Shown here piece after piece: positions 8,285 to 17,249 of a DNA stretch of 64,000 nucleotides. The stretch lies in NCBI GenBank assembly GCA_016217595.1, contig JACRHS010000005.1:186001-250000 (forward strand), in the 5' to 3' direction. The position numbers were made by a program, and so were the translations under genes. How positions within the stretch are numbered: the stretch's first letter is position 1; the number at the start of each line of letters is the position of its first letter. The notes beneath the pieces were generated by a model. That model saw only the letters and a list, made by a program, of their open reading frames with translations. It had not been told where the DNA came from and made no database searches. This DNA is from Opitutia bacterium (GTDB lineage Bacteria; Verrucomicrobiota; Verrucomicrobiia; Opitutales; Opitutaceae).

Positions 8285-10372
8285 ATGCGCCTTTTTCGGC
8301 TTCTCCGCGTTCTCGGCGGGCTGCTCTGCCTCGGCTCGGCCGCGGCGGCGACGCCTGCTTTCGATTTGGTCATCTACGGCGGCACGTCCGCCGGCGTCAG
8401 TGCCGCGCTCCAGAGCGCGCGCATGGGCCGGACCTGCGTGCTCATCGAGCCGACGCAGTTTCTCGGCGGACTGACCACCGGCGGACTCGGCGCCACCGAC
8501 ATCGGCAACAAGCGCGCCATCGGCGGCATCGCCCGCGAATTTTATGGCCGCGTGTGGCAGTACTACCAAGCGCCCGAGCGCTGGACGCGGCAGACGCGCG
8601 CCGACTATTTCGCCCGGAAAAACCAGCCGACCGGCGCCGACGAGAAAACGATGTGGACGTTCGAGCCGCACGTTGCCACGGCGATCTACGACGCCATGCT
8701 GCGCGAGGCCGGCGACCGCATCATCCTCGTGAAAGGCGAACGGATGGTTCTCAGCAAGGGCGTGGAGAAAGACGGCGCGCGCATCGTCCGCATCGTGATG
8801 GAAAGCGGGCGCGCGTTTGCCGGAAAAATGTTCATCGACGCCACGTACGAAGGCGACCTCATGGCCAAAGCCGGCGCAAGCTACCACGTCGGCCGCGAGG
8901 CCAACGCGGTCTACGGCGAGACGATCAACGGCGTGCAGGCGGCCCATGCGCGCAGCCACCAGTTTACGCACTGGGTCGATCCGTACGTGCGGCCGGGCGA
9001 ACCGGCGAGCGGACTGCTGCCCGGGATCGTGGCGGGCGGCCCCGGCGAGGAATTCAGCGGCGACCGCAAAGTGCAGGCGTACAACTTCCGCCTCTGCACC
9101 ACCGACGTGCCGGCCAACCGCCGCGCGTGGGAAAAACCGGCGCGTTACGATCCGCAGTGGTTCGAGCTGCTGCTGCGCAACTTCGAGGCCGGCGACCGGC
9201 GCATCCCCTGGCACCCGGTGTGGATGCCCAACCGAAAAACCGACACGAACAACAATTTTGCCGTCAGCACCGACTTCATCGGCATGAACTGGGATTATCC
9301 GGAGGCCGACTATGCCACGCGCGCCCGCATCTGGCAGGCGCACGAGGACTGGCAGAAGGGGCTCATGTGGACGCTGGCGAATCATCCGCGCGTGCCGGCG
9401 GAAGTCCGCGCCGAGTTTCAAAATCTGGGCCTCGCGAAAGACGAGTTTACCGACAACGACAACTGGCCGCGCCAGCTCTACGTGCGCGAGGCGCGCCGGC
9501 TCGTGAGCGATTACGTGATGACGGAGAGAAATTGCACGCGCGCAGAGGTGGCGCCCGACAGCGTCGGCATGGGCGCGTACAACATGGATTCGCACCACGT
9601 GCAGCGCTACGTCACCGCCGACGGCGCGGTGCGCAACGAAGGCGACGTACAGGTGCGCGTGCGGCCTTATCCGATCAGTTTCCGCAGCCTCCGGCCGCGC
9701 GCCGCCGAGTGCACCAATCTGCTTGTGCCCGTCTGCCTGAGCGCCTCGCACATCGCGTACGGCTCGATCCGCATGGAGCCGGTTTTCATGGTGCTCGGTC
9801 AGAGCGCCGCCACCGCCGCCGTGCAGGCGCTGGAGCAGGACGTCGCGATCCAGCAGATCGACCCGGCCAAACTGCGCGCGCGTCTCCTCCAAGACGGCCA
9901 GGTGCTTGACCTCGATCCCGCCACGCTCGCGACGCCCGCCCGGCGCACGCCGGCGCAACTCGGCAGCATCGTAGTCGACGACGAGGCCGCCGCGCGCACC
10001 GGTTTCGAGCACACCAGCACGGCGCATTCGATCTACGTCAACGAAGGCTACCGCCACGACGGCAACAGCGACAAAGGCGCGCAGACGGCACGCTTCACGC
10101 CCGACCTGCCCGCCGCCGGCCGCTACGAAGTGCGGATCGCATACCAACCCAATGCCAACCGCGCAACCAGCGTGCCGGTCACCATCGTGCACGCCGACGG
10201 CGAGACGCGGCTGACTCTCAACCAGCGCAAGCCGCCGCGCGAAGGCGGCCTGCTGGAGCCGGTGGGCACGTTTCGCTTCGAGGCGGGCCGGGGCGGGCGC
10301 GTGGAAATCTCCAACACCGGCACGACCGGTTTCGTGGTGATCGACGCCGTGCAGTGGCGCCCGGCGCCTTGA
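8285..10372 (+). CDS. Secreted FAD-dependent oxidoreductase with C-terminal golvesin-like domain
   Basis: The 695-residue protein starts with a signal peptide (MRLFRLLRVLGGLLCLGSAAA). The dinucleotide-binding segment follows directly, DLVIYGGTSAGVSAALQSAR, with a glycine pattern typical of the FAD_oxidored family, then EPTQFLGGLTTGGLGATDIG. The FAD domain runs to about residue 540. The C-terminal 130 residues (from VDDEAAARTGFEHTSTAHSI to FVVIDAVQW) resemble the golvesin/Xly carbohydrate-binding-like domain often attached to secreted enzymes of polysaccharide degraders. The substrate is unknown. It is probably periplasmic or extracellular and belongs to the glycan region that follows, although it may have its own promoter. 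Confidence 0.83.
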   Translation: MRLFRLLRVLGGLLCLGSAAAATPAFDLVIYGGTSAGVSAALQSARMGRTCVLIEPTQFLGGLTTGGLGATDIGNKRAIGGIAREFYGRVWQYYQAPERWTRQTRADYFARKNQPTGADEKTMWTFEPHVATAIYDAMLREAGDRIILVKGERMVLSKGVEKDGARIVRIVMESGRAFAGKMFIDATYEGDLMAKAGASYHVGREANAVYGETINGVQAAHARSHQFTHWVDPYVRPGEPASGLLPGIVAGGPGEEFSGDRKVQAYNFRLCTTDVPANRRAWEKPARYDPQWFELLLRNFEAGDRRIPWHPVWMPNRKTDTNNNFAVSTDFIGMNWDYPEADYATRARIWQAHEDWQKGLMWTLANHPRVPAEVRAEFQNLGLAKDEFTDNDNWPRQLYVREARRLVSDYVMTERNCTRAEVAPDSVGMGAYNMDSHHVQRYVTADGAVRNEGDVQVRVRPYPISFRSLRPRAAECTNLLVPVCLSASHIAYGSIRMEPVFMVLGQSAATAAVQALEQDVAIQQIDPAKLRARLLQDGQVLDLDPATLATPARRTPAQLGSIVVDDEAAARTGFEHTSTAHSIYVNEGYRHDGNSDKGAQTARFTPDLPAAGRYEVRIAYQPNANRATSVPVTIVHADGETRLTLNQRKPPREGGLLEPVGTFRFEAGRGGRVEISNTGTTGFVVIDAVQWRPAP

Positions 10373-10391
10373 ATGGTCTGCGCGGGGAAGC

Positions 10392-11843
10392 TTATTGCAC
10401 TTCGCCTATCGGGCGGCGGTTCTTGCCCGGCTGTCCGGTGAGATCGTCGCCCAGATCTTCGCGTGCGGCTTGCGCGATTTTTTCCAGCTCGGCCACAATC
10501 TCCGGGTGCTCGGCCTTCAAGTCGTAGCGTTCGCCCGGATCGCGCCGCAGATCATAGAGACCGCCGGAGAATTCGAAGTTCTCGTTGGTCTTGCCCGGGA
10601 AACGATCCTTGCCCGGAACGAAGCCTTCGTACGAACGACCGGGATGCGGGAACACCAGTTTCCACGAACCGCGCCGCACTGCCTCGAGGCTGTTCTTGCG
10701 GTAATAATAGAGAAATTGATCGCGTGGGTTGGCGGCAAAATCACCCCGCAAGAGCGGCAGGATGTTCACGCCGTCAATTTTCCGCTCGGGCAATGGCGCA
10801 CCGGCCAACGCCGCGAAGGTCGGCAGCAGATCGATCGAAGAGGCGAGATTGGAGCAGACCGTGCCGGCCGGAATCTGTCCGGGCCAGACCATGATGCACG
10901 GCACGCGTTGGCCGCCTTCCCAGGTGCAGCCCTTGCCCTCGCGCAAGCCGCCCGCGGAGCCCGCGTGGTTGCCGTAGTTGAGCCACGGGCCGTTGTCGGA
11001 AGTGAAAATCACGAGCGTCTGCCCGGTCAGGCCGCACTCTTCGAGCGTGCGCCGGATTTCGCCCACCGACCAGTCGAGCTCCATGACGACGTCGCCGTAC
11101 ATCCCCTGCCCGCTCTTGCCCTTGAACTTGCTGGAGACCGCCAGCGGCACGTGCGGCATGGTGTGCGCCAGATAGAGGAAAAAGGGCTCGTCACGATTCC
11201 GGCGGATGAACGCCTGCGCCCGCTCGGTGTACAACGTGGTGAGGATCTCCTGATCCTCCAATGTGCGCAGTTCGCGGATCTTCTCATTGCCCTCGATCAA
11301 CGGCAGCTCGACCGGCAGCGTCTTGCCCGGTTGCGCCACCGCATGCGTGCCATCATAGCGCACCGGCCACATGTCGTTGGAATACGGCAGACCGAGATAC
11401 TCGTCGAAGCCCTGTTGCAACGGCAGGAACGGCCGCCGGTGTCCCACGTGCCATTTGCCAATCGCGGCAGTGCGGTAACGCTTCGCCTTGAGCACCTCGG
11501 CGATCGTGGTCTCGTCGGGATGCAAGCCGTTCTTCGAGGGCGAATGGATGGCGCCGGCGATGCCCACGCGGTTCGGATAACACCCGGTCAGCAAGCCCGC
11601 GCGCGACGCGCTGCACACCGCCTGCGGTGCGTAGTAGTGGGTGAAACGCATCCCCTGCGCCGCCATCCGGTCGAGGTGCGGCGTGGCGTATTGGGACGCG
11701 CCGTAGCTCGCCAGATCGCCATATCCGAGATCGTCAGTGAGGATGACGATGACATTCGGCGGACGAGCCGCCTGATCCGCCGCATGGGCGGACAGACCAA
11801 TGCTGAGCAGACCTACGAACCAGACCAGGCGATGTATTTTCAT
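10392..11843 (-). CDS. Secreted arylsulfatase-family sulfatase
   Basis: The 483-residue protein has a signal peptide (MKIHRLVWFVGLLSIGLSAH) and the sulfatase start PPNVIVILTDDLGYGDLASY, with metal-ligand Asp37 and Asp38. The formylglycine motif CxAxR appears as CSASR with Cys77 in AVCSASRAGLLTG, so it is a cysteine-type sulfatase that needs a formylglycine-generating enzyme or anaerobic maturase. Other family blocks are GKWHVGH, FTSDNGPWLNYGNHAGSAGG and WEGGQRVPCIMVWPG. It presumably removes sulfate esters from a glycan. The ATG at 11843 is chosen for the signal peptide; it is divergent from the LacI gene, with an operator-like palindrome between them. Confidence 0.93.
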   Translation of the reverse strand: MKIHRLVWFVGLLSIGLSAHAADQAARPPNVIVILTDDLGYGDLASYGASQYATPHLDRMAAQGMRFTHYYAPQAVCSASRAGLLTGCYPNRVGIAGAIHSPSKNGLHPDETTIAEVLKAKRYRTAAIGKWHVGHRRPFLPLQQGFDEYLGLPYSNDMWPVRYDGTHAVAQPGKTLPVELPLIEGNEKIRELRTLEDQEILTTLYTERAQAFIRRNRDEPFFLYLAHTMPHVPLAVSSKFKGKSGQGMYGDVVMELDWSVGEIRRTLEECGLTGQTLVIFTSDNGPWLNYGNHAGSAGGLREGKGCTWEGGQRVPCIMVWPGQIPAGTVCSNLASSIDLLPTFAALAGAPLPERKIDGVNILPLLRGDFAANPRDQFLYYYRKNSLEAVRRGSWKLVFPHPGRSYEGFVPGKDRFPGKTNENFEFSGGLYDLRRDPGERYDLKAEHPEIVAELEKIAQAAREDLGDDLTGQPGKNRRPIGEVQ

Positions 11844-11902
11844 CAGAGTAAGGGATGGTGGCCAGTGTGACGCACGGGACGATGGCTGGCGAATCCGGCT
11901 TT

Positions 11903-11919
11903 TGCGAACGCGTTTCGCA
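11903..11919. promoter_or_regulatory. Candidate LacI-family operator between sulfatase and lacI-type gene
   Basis: TGCGAACGCGTTTCGCA is an inverted repeat with 6-bp arms (TGCGAA/TTCGCA). It contains the inner 8-bp palindrome AACGCGTT, with the central CG typical of LacI-family operators. It lies in the 136-bp gap between the divergent sulfatase and LacI-type regulator genes, 60 bases from each start codon. Binding by the adjacent regulator is inferred from position. Confidence 0.5.
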
Positions 11920-11979
11920 TATGACCCGGGAATAGCGTTTGACGCGCCCCAAACACAGCGGCAGCCAAGAGATACACCG

Positions 11980-13014
11980 ATGGGAAAAATCATCGCCGTC
12001 ACCCTCGACGACATCGCCCGCACGGCGCGCGTGGCCAAGGTCACCGTCTCGCTGGCGTTGCGCGATGATCCGCGGGTGGCAGCCGGCACCCGCGCCCGCA
12101 TCCAGCGCATCGCACGCAAGCTGGGTTACCGGCCGCACGCCGCGATTTCCCTGCTGATGCGCCGGGTGCGGCTGCGCCAGCCCGCCCAAGGACAACCCGT
12201 GCTGGCCGGCATCACCTCATGGAGCAGCCGGCCCCAAGAACGATTTTCCGCCCTCGTCGCGCAGTTCCGCGGCGCCAGCGCCCGCGCGCGCGAGCTGGGG
12301 TTCAGGCTGGAAGAGTTTCGCCTCAACGCGTCCGGCATGACGCCCGAGCGGCTGGGAAAAATCCTCACCGCCCGGCACATCGAGGGCGTGATCGTGTTTC
12401 CGTTTCCCGAGAAACGCGCGCTGGTGCTGCCGTGGGCAGAGTTCGCGGCGGTGACCGTCGGCTACACGCTGGCCGCGCCCACGCTGAACCGGGTCGCCAC
12501 CGCGCACTACGAAGCCGCCACCCTCGCCCTGCGCGAACTCCAAAACCGCGGATACCAGCGTGTCGGGCTCGTGCTCGAACGCACGCTGAGCGAAAACATC
12601 GAGCGACGCTGGCTGGCCGCGTTCTGCGCGTACCAGCACGAACACCGCATACCCGAGCAACACGCCGTGTTGACGGTGGCCGACACGGCGACGGACCGGA
12701 ACGCCTTTGAGCAATGGCTGAGCGATTACCGTCCGGATGCGATTCTGGCGGGCACGCCAGCGCCGGGCCGCTGGTTGCGCCAGTTGGGACGCAGCGCACC
12801 GGGCGATGTCGGCCTCGCTTACCTTTCGCGTCATGTGCGCCCCGCTGGTGATGCGGACAGCGCATATATCGACGACCGCATTGAGCAAGTGGGCGCAGCC
12901 GCGGTCGACGAAGTGGTGGCGCAACTGCACCGCAACGCCCGCGGTGTTCCCGCCGTGCCCCACGAGACATTCGTGCTCAACTGCTGGGTCGACGGCACTT
13001 CCGTGCGGACATAA
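11980..13014 (+). CDS. LacI-family transcriptional regulator
   Basis: The 344-residue protein begins with a LacI-type helix-turn-helix (about residues 7-55: VTLDDIARTARVAKVTVSLA, then LGYRPHAAISLLM). A periplasmic-binding-protein-like effector domain follows, with GVIVFPFPEK and RGYQRVGLVL. Such proteins bind sugars or glycan fragments and repress or activate nearby catabolic genes. The ATG at 11980 places the helix-turn-helix at the N-terminus; the longer open frame upstream runs through the intergenic region. The most likely targets are the divergent sulfatase gene and itself. Confidence 0.9.
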   Translation: MGKIIAVTLDDIARTARVAKVTVSLALRDDPRVAAGTRARIQRIARKLGYRPHAAISLLMRRVRLRQPAQGQPVLAGITSWSSRPQERFSALVAQFRGASARARELGFRLEEFRLNASGMTPERLGKILTARHIEGVIVFPFPEKRALVLPWAEFAAVTVGYTLAAPTLNRVATAHYEAATLALRELQNRGYQRVGLVLERTLSENIERRWLAAFCAYQHEHRIPEQHAVLTVADTATDRNAFEQWLSDYRPDAILAGTPAPGRWLRQLGRSAPGDVGLAYLSRHVRPAGDADSAYIDDRIEQVGAAAVDEVVAQLHRNARGVPAVPHETFVLNCWVDGTSVRT

Positions 13015-13047
13015 AAAACCGGGCGAAGCGCAGAACTTCGCCCGGTC
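13013..13047 (-). terminator. Rho-independent terminator of the TonB receptor gene
   Basis: Read on the minus strand, an 11-bp perfect stem ACCGGGCGAAG/CTTCGCCCGGT with a 7-base loop is followed immediately by TTTTTT. It begins about 34 bases after the stop of the receptor gene at 13081. The plus-strand reading lacks a T-run, so it serves the minus strand. Confidence 0.85.
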
Positions 13048-13080
13048 GTGGCAACAACTCTTGCGACAAACGTAACTGAG

Positions 13081-15846
13081 CTAGAACCGCATCGTGGCAG
13101 TCAGCTTAAGCTGGCGCGGTTGCGCCCAGTAGAAGGTGTTGCGGTAAAAACCGCCGTTGATGACCGAGACGCCGCCCGATTTGAAAATGGGCCGGTCGAA
13201 GTCGAGCAGGTTCGACACATTGAGCTGCACATCGAACGGATAGCCCTGGAGCTTCCAGCCGTAGCCCACCGTCGCCGAGGCCAGATAGTACGCGTCGGCA
13301 TAGTAGAACGCGAAGGGATTGGTGGATGGATTGCCGATGATCTGCCGGCTGAAATAGTTCACGCCGCCGCCCACGCGCAGGCCCTTCAACCGGCCCGTCT
13401 GCACCGTGTAGTTGGCGAACGCGTTGAGACGATAATCGTACAGCCCATTGAGCGGACGTCCGTCGACCGTGCCGGAGATCACGTTCTCCAGATTCGTCAC
13501 CGCCGTATTTACCGCCGCGACGTTCCGGTACTGATTCCACTCCGCGAGGTTGGCGCGGTAGTAGGCTTTCGTGTCGCGCAGGTAACCCATCTGTTTGGTC
13601 TCGGGGAGACCGACGTTCACCGTCATGCGCAGGCCCTTCGAGAGGTTGGCGGTCACTTCGCCTTCCCAGCCCCACGAGCGCAGATCCGACACGTCGGTGT
13701 ATTGCGTGAACGCGCCAATCTGCGGAATCACCTTGTTCGGCCCGCCGGCGGCCAGCACCGCGTTCCAAATATTGTTCAGGTTGTTCAGATTTTGATTCGT
13801 GAACTTGTCCTTCTCGAACGCGTCGTAGAAGCCCATCGAGCCAATGATGCGGCTGTTGAGCAGGTTGAACCGGATGCCCGCGCCCCAGCCGCGCGAGGTC
13901 GCGAGGTTGTACGGCGACGAGCCGTCGATCTTCGGGATGTTGATGATCGAGGGATTGAACCCGTGGCTCTTGTAGCCGTAGAAACCGAATTGCTTGATCG
14001 GAAAATACGTCAGACCCATCTGCGGCGTGGTCGCGCGCGAGTCGGTCCAGATGCCTTTGAGCAAGGTCGGGGTACCTGTCGCACGATCGCGTTCGGCGAT
14101 GTCGCGCGTGGCGGCGTGGAAGTGATCGCGGCGGATGCCGGCCACGAGCTGGATCCGGTCGTGCCAATAGCTGCCCACGGTGTTCACCTGAATCGAGTAG
14201 AGGTGTTCCGTGTTGTGCTGGTCGCGCGAGAACACCCAGCGGTACTGGCTCACCGCATCGCTCTGCGGCAACGGATCGGCGCCCGCGGGCTCGTCCCAGT
14301 AACGGAAGCGTTTCAGCACCTGGTTGGTGTCGAGTGAGGAGCCGTTGGGCGCCAACGCGCCATTGTCCACGTAGTATTGCCAGGCCTTGTAGGCCGCGAT
14401 GTGTTCGCGCCACTGGGCCACCACGCTAAAGGTCTGCGAGAACTTCTCGGTCTTGATCGGATACGCCGCCGCCAGCCGCGCGCCACCGTAATAGTCGGCC
14501 GTGCGGATCGGATTCGTGCCCGAGGGATCGGCGCTGAACATCTTGCCGAAATTGGGATTCACGCGCCCGTCGCCGGTCACCCGGTTCACGTCGACGTAGG
14601 CGCCGGAGTAATAGAGCGTGTTGCCCGTGCGCACCGCCGAGTTGAAGTCGCCCGCAACTTCGACGGTCAGGCCGCTGTCGAATTTCTGCTCCAACGTCAC
14701 GTTGTAGTTCGCAGAGTGGTTCTCCGTCGCCATGTCGTTTGAGTTGGGATTGAAGCGACGGCGCGGCAGCACCGGCATGTTGGCGATCTGCTCGCGACCG
14801 TAACGGGTGTTGTCGGTCAGCAGAATCAGCCCGTAGCCCTGGCTGAGGCCCATGTTCTTCCAGTTCACCAAGCCGAGCCCGGCCTGATATGTGTAGTAAT
14901 TTGCCGTGGTGATGCGGGTGATGCCCGTGCTGGCCGCCGGCACCGCCGTGAGTGGCGCAGAGACGGTGTACACCCGGTCCCACCGCGAGCTCGCATCGCT
15001 CAAGGCGTCCGCCCGGAAATTCGAGGTCGCGATGAAATCTTTCTCAAACTCGAACCGCAGTTCGGCGCCGCGCCACGGCCGGTAGGTCGTGGTGAAGTTC
15101 ACGCCGTGCCGGTTGTCCAGGCTGCGCTCGTACCACTGCGCGCCCACCTTGTCCTGCACATTGAGACGCACCGCCAGTTTGTCGCTGATCCGGCGATTGA
15201 CATCCAGGGACACCCCGCGGCCAAAGGGCTTGCCGAAGTTATCGACGCGCACTCGCAGGGTCGCGAAGTTGCGCGTGATCTGCGCGCGCTTGGTCATGAC
15301 GTTCACTTTGCCGCCCACGGTGGCGTCGCCGTAAATGATGCCGTTGGGGCCGCGCGAGCCTTCGAGGCGCTCGACCACGTACTCCTCCGGGGTGAAGCCC
15401 TGGCGGAAGAAATTGCGCGTGTTGGTCGTGGCCGGCAGACCGCGGAACGCCACGTTGCCACCAAAGTCGGTCGGGTTCGTGCCGCCCGTCGTCGGGCCTG
15501 CGCCCGCGTCGGCATTGGTCAGCCAGATCTGCGCATCCTGCAGACTGGCCGCGCCGATGTCGTTGAGGAAATCGCGCGTGAGCACCGTCACGTCGGTCGC
15601 TGTCTTCTGCAGATTGGTCGCCAGCATGCCGCCCGACATGACGTTCGTCGCCAGGTACCCCGTGTCTTTTTCCGCCGACACCGTGAACGGCGTCAGCACG
15701 ATGGATTCCTCGGTATCGATCTCTTTTTTTGGCAGCGTTGTTTTGCTCTCAGCAGCTCCAGCGAAAGGCAGAAGGCAGAGACTCAACAGGCAGACCGCAT
15801 GGGTGCGAGTGCCGCTTTTCTTGGTGAACAGATGGGATGATTTCAT
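13081..15846 (-). CDS. TonB-dependent outer-membrane receptor (paralogue 3, no STN domain)
   Basis: The 921-residue protein has a signal region followed by a TonB-box-like segment, EESIVLTPFTVSAEKDTGY. The plug domain contains DVTVLTRDFLNDIGAASLQD and VVERLEGSRGPNGIIYGD, and a long beta-barrel ends in an aromatic C-terminus, LKLTATMRF. These receptors import ligands across the outer membrane using TonB energy. The flanking sulfatase and lyase suggest a glycan-derived ligand. It is highly similar to the receptors at 19824 and 25971. No SusD-type lipoprotein gene accompanies it. The ATG at 15846 is chosen for the signal peptide MKSSHLFTKKSGTRTHAVCL. Confidence 0.9.
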   Translation of the reverse strand: MKSSHLFTKKSGTRTHAVCLLSLCLLPFAGAAESKTTLPKKEIDTEESIVLTPFTVSAEKDTGYLATNVMSGGMLATNLQKTATDVTVLTRDFLNDIGAASLQDAQIWLTNADAGAGPTTGGTNPTDFGGNVAFRGLPATTNTRNFFRQGFTPEEYVVERLEGSRGPNGIIYGDATVGGKVNVMTKRAQITRNFATLRVRVDNFGKPFGRGVSLDVNRRISDKLAVRLNVQDKVGAQWYERSLDNRHGVNFTTTYRPWRGAELRFEFEKDFIATSNFRADALSDASSRWDRVYTVSAPLTAVPAASTGITRITTANYYTYQAGLGLVNWKNMGLSQGYGLILLTDNTRYGREQIANMPVLPRRRFNPNSNDMATENHSANYNVTLEQKFDSGLTVEVAGDFNSAVRTGNTLYYSGAYVDVNRVTGDGRVNPNFGKMFSADPSGTNPIRTADYYGGARLAAAYPIKTEKFSQTFSVVAQWREHIAAYKAWQYYVDNGALAPNGSSLDTNQVLKRFRYWDEPAGADPLPQSDAVSQYRWVFSRDQHNTEHLYSIQVNTVGSYWHDRIQLVAGIRRDHFHAATRDIAERDRATGTPTLLKGIWTDSRATTPQMGLTYFPIKQFGFYGYKSHGFNPSIINIPKIDGSSPYNLATSRGWGAGIRFNLLNSRIIGSMGFYDAFEKDKFTNQNLNNLNNIWNAVLAAGGPNKVIPQIGAFTQYTDVSDLRSWGWEGEVTANLSKGLRMTVNVGLPETKQMGYLRDTKAYYRANLAEWNQYRNVAAVNTAVTNLENVISGTVDGRPLNGLYDYRLNAFANYTVQTGRLKGLRVGGGVNYFSRQIIGNPSTNPFAFYYADAYYLASATVGYGWKLQGYPFDVQLNVSNLLDFDRPIFKSGGVSVINGGFYRNTFYWAQPRQLKLTATMRF

Positions 15847-15990
15847 GGTGTTTGGGATTTTCCGCTGAACAGACCCGGCAGGAGACACCGCATAGAGCGC
15901 ATCTCCGCCAAGACAACGGGCCCGGCGGTGTTCCAGTCCACCAACTGTGACGGCCAGCAATCCGCACCGCTCACCCAGATCACCCAAAAC

Positions 15991-16030
15991 AAAAGCCGCC
16001 CGGCCTTTACAGCCGGGCGGCTTGCTTTTT
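15991..16030 (-). terminator. Terminator downstream of the 334-residue secreted-protein gene
   Basis: A perfect 10-bp stem GCCGCCCGGC/GCCGGGCGGC with a 7-base loop lies at 15995-16021. On the minus strand it is followed by TTTTGTTTT, suiting the gene that ends at 16112. On the plus strand it is followed by TTGCTTTTTT, so it could act in both directions, although no plus-strand gene precedes it. Confidence 0.8.
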
Positions 16031-16111
16031 TAGAGATGAGGTCAGTAAGGGATCAGAGTTCGGCACTCATCGAGAGGGGTAGATGCATGGGGCCCCCCCG
16101 CCCTCGCAATT

Positions 16112-17116
16112 TCAGCGGAAATACGCTTTCAGCTGATACTGGTAAGTGGCTCCGCCGTTTTGCACCTCCACGCCCACGAAACCGCGCAGCGCACCGCTGT
16201 CGTCGATGATCTGCTGGAACGCGTAAGGATGGATCGTGCCGTCGTAGCACGGGAAGTTGCCGTCCGTCGGCAGACAGGCGCAGTGATGATTGTAGTACAT
16301 ATTGCGGCTATTGTTATTCTCGCTGCCGAGGTGATAAATGATGCCGGTGCGCGGATTGGAGCATTGAGGGTCGGGCCACTGCGCACACGCTGACGAGGTC
16401 GGCTGCCAGTAGTGCAGACAGTTCTTGGGCGAGCTGGGCTCGGCGTAGGGCGTGAGATCAAGCGTCTCGCTGATCCAGCCCTCCGCCGCAATGACTCCGC
16501 CCGGGAAATTAACCCGCGCGCGCGCACCCGGGAAGGGCACGCGATACGTGGCGCCAATCTGCGCGGTGGTTTTGTACGTGCTCCAGGAGGCGTTGCTGCC
16601 CCAGCCACGGCCATGCGTGATGCCGTAGTTGGATGACACGAAATCCATCCGGGCGATGCCCGTCTCCGGCAACGTCACCGTCCAGTTCTCCCTCACACCC
16701 GCCCACTCGTTGATCCACGTGATGGCGAGCGCGCCGGTGGTCGTGTTGTAGGTGTAATTGCCATCGCGGTGAAACCAGATGCCGGCGGGTTTACCCATCC
16801 AGCCGTACGGCGTATACTGGGTGCACGGTTTGGTGCGGTTATCGAAGGTGCAGGTGTGCGAGTTGACCGCCTGTTTGGAGTTTTGGGTGTTGCTATCCCA
16901 ACTCCAGAAAGCCGTGCCGACCGTGCCGCCAGTGCTGCCTGTACTGGTGAAGACGTAATTGCCCAGGCGCACGACGGTGTTCGTGGTCGTGTCGATGTTG
17001 CCCAGGGTGACGGAGAAATTGATCTTCCCGCGGGGAAGATCAGCCAACAAAGAACTGGCGCAGCCAAGCAGGCCCACCAGTGCGAGACTGCGGATGATAC
17101 GTTTGAGGGGTTGCAT
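16112..17116 (-). CDS. Secreted protein of unknown function, Trp/Asn/Thr-rich
   Basis: The 334-residue product starts with a clear signal peptide (MQPLKRIIRSLALVGLLGCA, cleavage near SSLLADL). The mature part is rich in Trp, Asn, Thr and Gly, as in beta-sandwich carbohydrate-active or binding proteins. It contains several cysteines in short clusters (HTCTFDNRTKPCTQY; NHHCACLPTDGNFPC) that could form disulfides. I do not recognise a family. It lies 133 bases downstream of the beta-propeller gene on the same strand, inside the receptor/lyase locus, so a role in polysaccharide binding or processing is plausible but unproven. The ATG at 17116 is selected for the signal peptide. Confidence 0.75.
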   Translation of the reverse strand: MQPLKRIIRSLALVGLLGCASSLLADLPRGKINFSVTLGNIDTTTNTVVRLGNYVFTSTGSTGGTVGTAFWSWDSNTQNSKQAVNSHTCTFDNRTKPCTQYTPYGWMGKPAGIWFHRDGNYTYNTTTGALAITWINEWAGVRENWTVTLPETGIARMDFVSSNYGITHGRGWGSNASWSTYKTTAQIGATYRVPFPGARARVNFPGGVIAAEGWISETLDLTPYAEPSSPKNCLHYWQPTSSACAQWPDPQCSNPRTGIIYHLGSENNNSRNMYYNHHCACLPTDGNFPCYDGTIHPYAFQQIIDDSGALRGFVGVEVQNGGATYQYQLKAYFR

Positions 17117-17249
17117 AGTAGTTATGATTAACTGTGACCTGAGTACGGCGGGGTGCGCGGAGATGCTCACTCCGCCGCTACCGGCAACGCGCCACCCTTG
17201 CGAAAAGGCTAACGCGTCGTCGGAAATATTCTCGTCCGGGCGCCAGCGC

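Noticed and set aside
8165..10192. Long open frame (675 codons) on the minus strand opposite the FAD oxidoreductase gene
   Set aside because: It is an antisense shadow caused by high GC content; its protein is Arg/Ala/His-rich with no motifs, while the plus-strand protein has clear family signatures.
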